Shown here piece after piece: positions 52,324 to 58,813 of a stretch of 58,813 bases of DNA. The translations under genes and the position numbers were made by a program. The notes beneath the pieces were generated by a model that was not told the origin of the DNA, did not search any database, and worked only from the letters and a program-made list of their open reading frames with translations. The first letter of the stretch is position 1. Each line of letters starts with the position of its first letter. Source of the stretch: Nocardia salmonicida NBRC 13393 (GTDB taxonomy: Bacteria > Actinomycetota > Actinomycetes > Mycobacteriales > Mycobacteriaceae); NCBI RefSeq assembly GCF_001613085.1, contig NZ_BDBR01000056.1, positions 1 through 58,813 of the forward strand. Direction: 5' to 3'.

Positions 52324-52629
52324 TCAGCGGGCTTCACACCCCAATCCGTTACCGTCGCGGTCGAGGTCGTACTCATCGGGCCCGATCACGCGAACGGGCC
52401 CCGTGTAGACCGGCCCATCGCCGGCACCCTCGCAGTCCACGTCGCTGACGATCGGGAGGCAAGGCTCATAGGATGAGTGACAGTCGCGACCCGGTGCTGT
52501 ACGGAGCTGGCTCGATTCGCTGTTGTGAAGTACGTCGGTGATCGGTTCAGCGGTGGCTGACGGCGACATCGCGATGGCGATAGCTACGGCAGCGCAACCG
52601 GCTGATCCGAGTAATTGCACTGTTCTCAT
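52324..52629 (-). CDS. Secreted excalibur-domain protein
   Basis: A 101-residue protein with a signal peptide (about residues 1-27, ending SATAEP). It carries a C-terminal excalibur calcium-binding domain: YEPCLPIVSDVDCEGAGDGP and the EF-like DEYDLDRDGNGLGCEAR, with the usual four cysteines or nearly so. ATG 52629 puts the signal peptide at the start. Convergent with the EIIA gene. Role unknown. Confidence 0.85.
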   Translation of the reverse strand: MRTVQLLGSAGCAAVAIAIAMSPSATAEPITDVLHNSESSQLRTAPGRDCHSSYEPCLPIVSDVDCEGAGDGPVYTGPVRVIGPDEYDLDRDGNGLGCEAR

Positions 52630-52795
52630 CACTGATCCGATCTTTAGAAGCTCATCGACCATTGTCTCGCTAACATCCCGCAACGGATAGGTCGGAGATC
52701 GAATCGTTGGGCGGGTGAACCGTTGGTCTCGGCGGCGCGTAGTCCGTACCAGCGGGTCGATGCCGATTCGTGTCGCATCACCAGGAGGACGACCG

Positions 52796-53845
52796 GTGAG
52801 TGGAGCGGATCAGACCAGTGAGCAGTTCGCCGACCGGTTGTTCGGGGCCGCGCTCGGGGCGATCGACATTCTCGCGGTGCATCTCGGAGATCGGCTCGGC
52901 TGGTATCGGGCGTTGGCCGAGGGTGGTTCCGGATGCGGGTGAGTTGATCGCGCGGGCGGGTGGGGATCGCCGGTATGCGCAGGAGTGGCTCGAGCAGCAG
53001 GCGGCGACCGAGATTCTGACGGTGACCGCGGACGGGCGGTTCGCGCTGCCCGTCGGCGCCGCGGAAGTTCTCACCGACCCGGTCAGTCTCAATTACCTTG
53101 CGCCACTTGCTCGTATGCTGGCGGGCGCCGCCGCCCAGATGCCCGCGCTCGTGCGCGCTTATCGCGACGGCGGTGGCGTCGGCTGGTCCGAAAACGGTGC
53201 CGACATGCGCGAATCCCAGTCGGACATGAACCGGCCCTGGTTCGAACAACGTCTCGCTACCGACCTGGCTGGGGTGCCCGACATCCACGCGCTGCTTTCG
53301 CGCCGAATGCCAAGGCGGCCGACATCGGCTCCGGCGGCGGCTGGTCCGCGAGCGCCCTTGCCTACCCCGAGCTAGCGGTCGACGGCTACGACATCGACGA
53401 ACCCTCGGTGCGGATGGCCACCGACAACGCCGCCGAGCTCGGCAACCGCGTCCGCTTCCACCACGCCGACGCCGCCACCGACCTCCCCGGATCCACCTAC
53501 GACGCGCTGTTCGCCTTCGAATGCCTGCACGACATGCCGCACCCCGTCGAGGTGCTGACCTCGATGCGCAAAGCCCTGCGTCCGGGAGGGGCGGTGATCA
53601 TCATGGATGAGGCCGTCGCCCCGGAATTCACCGCACCCGCGAGCGATATCGACCGCCTGATGTACGGGTTCAGCCTGCTGGTCTGTCTGCCCGACGGCAT
53701 GGCGCATCCCGGCTCGGCAGGCACCGGCACAGTCATGCGCTCGGCGACGCTGGGGGAGTATGCAGAGAAGGCCGGTTTCACCGCCGTGGACGTGCTCCCG
53801 ATCGAGGACTTCGGATTCTGGCGCTTCTACCGGCTCACGGTCTGA
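52796..53845 (+). pseudogene. SAM-dependent methyltransferase with two frameshifts
   Basis: Pieces in two frames together make one methyltransferase of the winged-helix plus Rossmann type (about 350 residues). Frame A from GTG 52796 (AGGAGGA upstream) gives SEQFADRLFGAALGAIDILAV and ALAEGG to about 52925. Frame B continues with DAGELIARAGGDRRYAQEWL and ends near 53308 at DIHALLS. The first frame returns with NAKAADIGSGGGWSASALAY and the remaining motifs to 53845. Either two base errors in the assembly or a decayed gene. It overlaps the helicase gene's stop by 19 bases. Confidence 0.8.
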
Positions 53846-56800
53846 TCGACCAACTGCTCGGTCTCTACCGTCCAGCGCCTGGCGAGGTCGTCGAAATACC
53901 GCTGGCTGCTCCACAATCGGTAGTTGCCGATCACGTAGACCCGCCGCCGTGCCCGCGACACCGCCGTATTGAGCACATTCGGATTCGTCGCCGCCCACCG
54001 TCGCGATCCACCCGCCGCAGGCGAGGTCCCCAGGATCAGCACCACGACCTCGGCCGAACTGCCGTGCATCGCGTGGACAGTACTCACCTGCCGCTGCGCG
54101 AACTCCGCACCGAGCACCTCACGCGCGACCTCCTGCGCGCCACCGGCGACGTCACGGAACGGGCTGACCACCCGGATATCGGCCGCGGCCACCCCGTCCT
54201 CGGTCAACCGCGCGAGCAGCGCGGCGAGCGCTTCACCCTCACCGGGAATCCAATTACCTTCGGCCCGTACGGATCTGACATCGATCCACCGATCGTGCCC
54301 GGGGAATTCCGGCCGATCCGGGGTGGCGAACACCAGCAGATCATCGCCATAGGCAATGTGATGGGTGAGTTCGAAAATCGGCCGATCGCTGCGCCGATGG
54401 ACCCGCAACGGCGCACCGACCCACACCGGCGCGACCGAATCCGAGGGCATCAGCCACGTCCCGAACCGCGCCCCACGATCAGCCGCCTGGCGCACCGACG
54501 CCTGATCCGGCATCCACTCCGCATCGAGTCCGTACTGCTGCACCAATGCTTCCTGCGCCGAAGTGGGCAGCACGCCAACAGGTCCCAGCTGACGATGATC
54601 ACCGACGATCACCGCACGCCGAGCCCGCCACAACCCACCGGCCACCGACTGCGGCGCAGCCTGCCCGGCATCGTCGACGAACAACCATCCGAGCGCCTCG
54701 GGACCGAGCCCGGCGAACAGTCGAGGCAGCGCGGTGAAGGTCGTCGTGATCATCGGCACCGCGAAGAACAGCGTCTGCCACGCCGCCGCGACGGTTTCCG
54801 GTTTCGGCGCGACCGCGAGCTCACCACGGATCAACGCGATGGCGACGATCAGATTGTCGCGAATCCGGGGCGCCGCGTTGAGCAGGAACGCGCGATGCAA
54901 CTTCAACGCCGACAGGAACAACTCGCGCCGCGCGCTCGCGTACTGTTCGTCCGCCCAGGGATTGCACAGCTGGAACTGCTCGTCGTCACCCGCGACATCA
55001 CCGAACGGGATCGTGCGCGCCCAGTTCTCGCGCCCACGCTCGATGATGGCCAGCGCCGCCGCCCGCCGCTCCGTCAACTCGACGTGCTCGCGAATGAGCG
55101 TGCGTCCGTTCTCGGCCGCCCCCGCCCACTGTTCACGCGTGTATTCGACCTCGGTCTGACGTCGCCGCATCTCCGCCTCGGCGATATGTCGTTCGCGCAG
55201 CAACTCATTGCTGCGCGCACTCCACCGCCGCCCCGCTCGGAAACCCGTCGACAGCGATGCCACGAACCCGGGCTTGCGCCCACCGTGCTCGGTGAGGAGC
55301 TTGCCTGCCCGATGATGGGCGGCTTGCGCGGCCCGTAGATGTTCGGTCGCCAGTTGATGACGCTCCCGCCAATGCGCGTGTGCGTCATCGGCATTGGTGA
55401 TCTCGGCCGCCGTCGACTGCAAACCCGCGTTCATCGTGGGCAAGTCGGCAACCGCATCGGCGACGTTCTGCCGGTCTTGCGCGAGCCTGCGCACCTCGGC
55501 CCTACGAGTGGTGAAGTCGCGCACCGCGGTCGACCAATCCGGAATCGAATCCGGGTCGGCCTCGGCCTGTTTGAGGATGTCGAGCATCCCACCGTTGGGT
55601 GCCCCGGTCTTCCGCTCGGCGGCGAACCGATCCCCGAACCAGAACTGTTCGGCGAATGTTCGTCGCGTTCCGCCCAGTGCCGCGGCGACCAATCCCCACG
55701 CGGGTGCACCGCCGACGAGTTCGGCCAGGTCGGTGAAGTGATTGAGCTCGCCGTCGATCGCGCCACGATGCTGGACCTCGGCGACCACATCGGCCGCGGT
55801 GGCGTCGCTGCCCGTCGCGAGCACCACTTCGAACCCGGTCACGCTGTTCGCCAACCGGTGCGCGCCCACCGTGTAGTTCTTCGCCACCTGGACCTGCTCG
55901 GTGACCCCCGCGAACACCGCCATCGGATCATCGAATGCCGCCAGCTGCGCGGCACGCTCGACCAGAATCCCGGCCAGCAGGTCTCGCAGCATCGTCGTCG
56001 TCCCGGTGCCGGGAGCGCCGTGCACGGCGAAAATCCCGGCACCATCACGTAATTCGGACAGCGCGCGGTCGACCGCGAACTGCTGACCCGACACCAGCGG
56101 GTCACCCGGCCAGCGACCGTCCGGAACGAGCTGGGGGAGTAGTCCTTCGACCACTGCGTCCTGTCGTCGACGCACATCGATGCGGTCGTCGACGGCCAGC
56201 CCTTCCGCCGCCATGAGGTAGCTCCGCAGCGCCGCGCCGATATCGCCGCGTTCCACCGCCTTCGCGAGTTCGGCCAGATCGGGACCCAGCCCGCTGTTCA
56301 GCCGATCCTCGGCGGCATCGCTGTCGGCGTCACGCGCCGCGACCTGGACGCACGCCACCCGCACGCCACCGGCCCGCAATTCCGATCGAATACCCAGCGC
56401 GGCACACAGTTCACCGGTGAATATTTGCAGGTCGCGCCCAGTCAACCGGGGTGCCTCGCCGATGTCGTCGTCGTCGGCGGCGGCGGTGGCGAACCGTTCG
56501 GCGAAGGCCAACGCCGACATCCCGGCGAGCCCGGGCGAGATGACTCCATCCGCCCCCGCCGCCATCACCGAAGCCGCCACACCACGGCCTGCCACATCCA
56601 GCGCACGCCACCGCGGCGCCGGACCCATCTGTTCGTTGTCGGACTGGGCGTCTCGCGTGAGCGTGTCGAGCGCGGCAGTGAATGCCGCCGAGTCGTGGTC
56701 GAACCCGTCGGCCCAGCCGATATCGTGGGGCCCCGGCGCTCGCAACCGATTCACGGCCCACGCCAACCCCGACAGGGTCGCCGAGCCCCCGACAACCACC

Positions 56801-57123
56801 CCGCTGTCGGTCAGCGTCACCGCGAAAGCCGCTGTGGTCCCGGCCCGTCGGGCGTCGGCCTCGAGCTGATCCTCGCCGAAAGTTCGCACCAGCGATTCCC
56901 GCGCGCGCCCCAGCTGGAACAACCCGCCGTACACGACGAACTGCCACACCCGCCCGGTTTTCAACGGGGGCAGGGCGGCAAGGTTTTCCCACGGCGCGCG
57001 TTCATCCGCCCCGAGATCGACCACCAGTCCGTCGGTCTCGGCGTCCGGTACAAGTTGTGGACCGAACAACTCCACGGTCTGCCAGAAACGCACGAGCCGC
57101 GCCGCGTGCTCGGAACCGCCCAC
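53827..57123 (-). CDS. Large SF1 helicase-like protein (UPF1-like) with altered ATPase motifs
   Basis: A 1098-residue protein. The N-terminal 350 residues have no assigned domain. A UPF1-like helicase core follows: Walker A as HGAPGTGTTTML (residues 369-380), about 300 inserted residues with long charged coiled-coil helices, motif II as LFVDDAGQAAP, then VGDHRQLGPV, the Gln/Arg region VGAPLRVHRRS, and C-terminal STVHAMHGSSAEVVVLIL plus NTAVSRARRRVYVIG. The Walker A lysine is Thr375, and motif II has DD instead of DE, so ATPase activity is doubtful. GTG 57123 is used; TTG 57135 is an alternative. Confidence 0.8.
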   Translation of the reverse strand: MGGSEHAARLVRFWQTVELFGPQLVPDAETDGLVVDLGADERAPWENLAALPPLKTGRVWQFVVYGGLFQLGRARESLVRTFGEDQLEADARRAGTTAAFAVTLTDSGVVVGGSATLSGLAWAVNRLRAPGPHDIGWADGFDHDSAAFTAALDTLTRDAQSDNEQMGPAPRWRALDVAGRGVAASVMAAGADGVISPGLAGMSALAFAERFATAAADDDDIGEAPRLTGRDLQIFTGELCAALGIRSELRAGGVRVACVQVAARDADSDAAEDRLNSGLGPDLAELAKAVERGDIGAALRSYLMAAEGLAVDDRIDVRRRQDAVVEGLLPQLVPDGRWPGDPLVSGQQFAVDRALSELRDGAGIFAVHGAPGTGTTTMLRDLLAGILVERAAQLAAFDDPMAVFAGVTEQVQVAKNYTVGAHRLANSVTGFEVVLATGSDATAADVVAEVQHRGAIDGELNHFTDLAELVGGAPAWGLVAAALGGTRRTFAEQFWFGDRFAAERKTGAPNGGMLDILKQAEADPDSIPDWSTAVRDFTTRRAEVRRLAQDRQNVADAVADLPTMNAGLQSTAAEITNADDAHAHWRERHQLATEHLRAAQAAHHRAGKLLTEHGGRKPGFVASLSTGFRAGRRWSARSNELLRERHIAEAEMRRRQTEVEYTREQWAGAAENGRTLIREHVELTERRAAALAIIERGRENWARTIPFGDVAGDDEQFQLCNPWADEQYASARRELFLSALKLHRAFLLNAAPRIRDNLIVAIALIRGELAVAPKPETVAAAWQTLFFAVPMITTTFTALPRLFAGLGPEALGWLFVDDAGQAAPQSVAGGLWRARRAVIVGDHRQLGPVGVLPTSAQEALVQQYGLDAEWMPDQASVRQAADRGARFGTWLMPSDSVAPVWVGAPLRVHRRSDRPIFELTHHIAYGDDLLVFATPDRPEFPGHDRWIDVRSVRAEGNWIPGEGEALAALLARLTEDGVAAADIRVVSPFRDVAGGAQEVAREVLGAEFAQRQVSTVHAMHGSSAEVVVLILGTSPAAGGSRRWAATNPNVLNTAVSRARRRVYVIGNYRLWSSQRYFDDLARRWTVETEQLVDQTVSR

Positions 57124-57245
57124 GATGCACCCCAATCCGGTCGGCGATCATTGCAGACAACCCCGATCACGGTACGCGATCAGGATTCCGCTGGCACGTC
57201 ACCCCGACGGTCGCGTCGGCCGTGGCGAGACCATCGGCGCTGGTC

Positions 57246-57425
57246 CTACCGTCGCGGCAAGCACCCCGCCGCCCGCAGCACGGTGATGTCGATGACGATG
57301 TTCTCCTTCGGTTCCGATTCCGCCACAGCAGAACCCGCCCCAACAACCGTCCCGGCTATCACGGCCACCGTGATCCCAGCTGCCTTGACGATTCCCGTCC
57401 GTTCTCCTCGACCAGCGCCGTCCAC
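57246..57425 (-). CDS. Possible small secreted protein
   Basis: A 59-codon frame from GTG 57425. It reads as a signal peptide (basic RGERTG, then AAGITVAVIAGTVVGAGSAVA with an AVA cleavage site) followed by a short mature part, ESEPKENIVIDITVLRAAG then CLPRR. TTG 57437 is another start; neither has a strong ribosome site. The signal-like pattern in a 400-bp gap is the only evidence. Confidence 0.35.
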   Translation of the reverse strand: MDGAGRGERTGIVKAAGITVAVIAGTVVGAGSAVAESEPKENIVIDITVLRAAGCLPRR

Positions 57426-57525
57426 ACCGACGAACAAGGCTGACCGCCCTGAGCGCCCGGAAGCTTCTACCGCCCGTTCGGAAAACCCTTTGACCCGTGT
57501 ACCTTCGGCCGCGCACGCTGGAATA

Positions 57526-58179
57526 ATGGACGACTTAGCCCACGCCGCAGACCTGTTCGTGCTCGGTGAGCTCAACGGTGCGGACCTGTCCATGGCCGCT
57601 GCCGAGGCACTCGCGCGTGGATTCGAGAGTCCGGCATTGGTCGAGCTCGCCTGTCTTCATCGAACGGATTGCGGTGGAGCCCCCGAACTCTTCCGCACCG
57701 CCATGGCCGAACTGGACGTCGTGACCGACTGGCGGGCGAGGGAAGTAGATGTCCGGCTCCGGCTGGCCCGAGATCACGCGACAGCTCTGCTGGCCGAGGA
57801 GGGCGCGTCGGCCTCCCACCTGGGTGGGATCACAGTGCAACTACGGGAGCTCGCCGGATACCCCGATCCGCCCGCACCGGAACTGGAAGACCTCGCCAGA
57901 GAGTTCGAGGTGCTGTCCGAGTACCTGGAATTCGTCGACCCCGCGACGATCCGAGAACAGATTCGACAGGGGTGCCGCAACCTCCTGGCGGGCCCGCCCT
58001 ACGCACTGGTGAACGTGCACCTAGTCACTGCGCCTCCCGAGCGGCGGTCGGCACGGCCCGCAAGATGGCGCAGGTTCGTTGCCTCTCTGCGGTCCAAGCG
58101 CGCGATCAGCGCAGAATCATCTCCGCCACGGCCTTCGGTGCTGCAAGCCATTCACGAACGTTGTTGCGTACCTCGGTGA
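57526..58179 (+). CDS. Hypothetical cytoplasmic protein
   Basis: A 217-residue acidic, helical protein without signal peptide or membrane segment. It begins MDDLAHAADLFVLGELNG and contains VDVRLRLARDHATALLAEEG and a basic C-terminal 40 residues (PPERRSARPARWRRFVASLR). I do not recognise the family. The ATG at 57526 has a weak ribosome site (CTGGA). Its last 74 bp overlap the end of the convergent YdcF gene, which is unusual but possible; the true end could be affected by an error. Confidence 0.6.
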   Translation: MDDLAHAADLFVLGELNGADLSMAAAEALARGFESPALVELACLHRTDCGGAPELFRTAMAELDVVTDWRAREVDVRLRLARDHATALLAEEGASASHLGGITVQLRELAGYPDPPAPELEDLAREFEVLSEYLEFVDPATIREQIRQGCRNLLAGPPYALVNVHLVTAPPERRSARPARWRRFVASLRSKRAISAESSPPRPSVLQAIHERCCVPR

Positions 58180-58729
58180 TCTGCCTGCACTCGCAATAGG
58201 CCACCACCCCGTCGGCCTCGATCCCCGCTGCCCGGCACAGCGCCACCGCACGGGGGAGATGCTGATACTGACTCACGATGATCGCCCGATCGATGCCGAA
58301 CATCGACCTAGCGCGCTCACAGGTCTCCCGTGTGGAGAGCCCCGCACGATCCGACCGGACAATGGCCGGATCGATACCGTGGTCGAGTAGATAGCGCGTC
58401 ATCGACGCGATCTCGTCGCCCGACGTGCCGCCGGCATCCCCGGACAGCAGAATCTCCTCGGCCTTGCCCGCCTCGACCAACTCGATCGCCACATCGAGAC
58501 GTCCCCGTAGATAGGCCATCGGAGTTCCGTCCGGCGCGACCTTGGCACCCGGGATGATCACGACAGGTGCACCGGTCGCGGCTGCCACATCACTTCTATG
58601 GCCGGACGACAAAGTCCACATAGCGATGTTCGCCCCAGCCGTCACTAACACGAGGCCACCCGCCACGACAAGTCCGGCCTTCGCGATGCGACGCAACCGC
58701 CGACGCGTCCCGCTATGTTCCTCCGCCAT
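58106..58729 (-). CDS. YdcF/SanA (DUF218) family membrane protein
   Basis: A 207-residue protein with one N-terminal membrane helix (about residues 18-40) and an extracytoplasmic DUF218 domain. Family blocks are VIIPGAKVAPDGTPMAYLRGRLD, ILLSGDAGG, DEIASMTRYLLDHGI, STRETCERAR and IIVSQYQHLPRAVALCRAAGI. SanA-type members affect envelope integrity in enterobacteria; mechanism unknown. ATG 58729 is used, with 58741 as an alternative. Confidence 0.9.
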   Translation of the reverse strand: MAEEHSGTRRRLRRIAKAGLVVAGGLVLVTAGANIAMWTLSSGHRSDVAAATGAPVVIIPGAKVAPDGTPMAYLRGRLDVAIELVEAGKAEEILLSGDAGGTSGDEIASMTRYLLDHGIDPAIVRSDRAGLSTRETCERARSMFGIDRAIIVSQYQHLPRAVALCRAAGIEADGVVAYCECRQITEVRNNVREWLAAPKAVAEMILR

Positions 58730-58760
58730 GCGCACTTTCATACATGAACACTGCGAAAAT

Positions 58761-58807
58761 ATCCCCTGACTAGGGGATTTGACATTGCAATTGTCGGCAC
58801 GTAACTT
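58761..58807 (+). promoter_or_regulatory. Consensus promoter with upstream palindrome, for a gene beyond the window
   Basis: TTGACA at 58779-58784, a 17-bp spacer and TAACTT at 58802-58807 form a near-perfect sigma-70 type promoter pointing right. ATCCCCT-GACT-AGGGGAT at 58761-58778, directly before the -35, is a perfect 7-bp-arm palindrome and may be an operator. Confidence 0.7.
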
Positions 58808-58813
58808 TATTCC

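Overview
The window is a high-GC actinobacterial chromosome segment, most likely Nocardia or a close relative in the Corynebacteriales. The main argument is gene content. SURF1, ptpA-like phosphatase, CobC-like aminotransferase, NIF3, zinc-ribbon protein, RNase H/phosphatase, CHAD protein, panB, Hip1/CaeA-like hydrolase, glnA2, glnE, DUF4191, RDD protein and glnA1 are all relatives of the Mycobacterium tuberculosis Rv2219-Rv2235 neighbourhood. Lipobox proteins, frequent GTG/TTG starts and apparent leaderless promoters fit the same group. The genus call is inference.

Layout. 1-429: a 41-bp tandem repeat followed by featureless DNA. 0.4-6.2 kb: SURF1 and tyrosine phosphatase on the minus strand, divergent from cobC-like, NIF3, zinc ribbon and RNase H/phosphatase genes on the plus strand. 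6.3-9.5 kb: secreted serine protease, Nudix hydrolase, alpha/beta hydrolase, the RNase P RNA gene and a small lipoprotein. 9.5-15 kb: a 30-codon mini-ORF, a small secreted protein, an RNB ribonuclease, then a minus-strand group of CHAD protein, proline iminopeptidase and lipoprotein, and panB. 15.1-21.3 kb: Hip1-like hydrolase, glnA2 and glnE, closed by a strong bidirectional terminator facing cspA. 21.8-31 kb: an accessory-looking stretch with an unknown helical protein, a large DUF262 (GmrSD-like) protein, an HPr-fold-like protein without the active histidine, an EEP-family protein, a zinc metallopeptidase lipoprotein, a type II lumazine synthase, a monoacylglycerol-lipase-like hydrolase and an M20 peptidase. 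31.2-34.5 kb: DUF4191, a decayed DUF2568 remnant, the RDD protein and glnA1, which has a textbook GlnR operator. 34.5-45.1 kb: lipase, three TetR regulators with their targets, an S15-type hydrolase, an SDR-hydrolase fusion, nitronate monooxygenase, a GerW-like protein, a methyltransferase and an HD hydrolase. 45.2-52.3 kb: a complete N-acetylglucosamine/glucose PTS unit (cutC, nagB, nagA, ptsI, ptsH, EIIC; divergent EIIB and EIIA). 52.3-58.8 kb: excalibur protein, a twice-frameshifted methyltransferase, a large SF1 helicase-like protein with altered ATPase motifs, two unknown genes and a YdcF-type protein.

How the genes work together. GlnA1, GlnA2 and the adenylyltransferase GlnE form the nitrogen-assimilation core, and the GlnR box places glnA1 under nitrogen control. 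The PTS genes should import and phosphorylate GlcNAc or glucose, and NagA and NagB should turn GlcNAc-6-phosphate into fructose-6-phosphate plus ammonia. A dasR-type operator candidate lies in the divergent promoter region. The best candidates for something undescribed are the DUF262 protein with a long unassigned C-terminus and its unknown upstream neighbour, the helicase-like protein whose Walker A lysine is replaced by threonine, and the histidine-less HPr-like protein.
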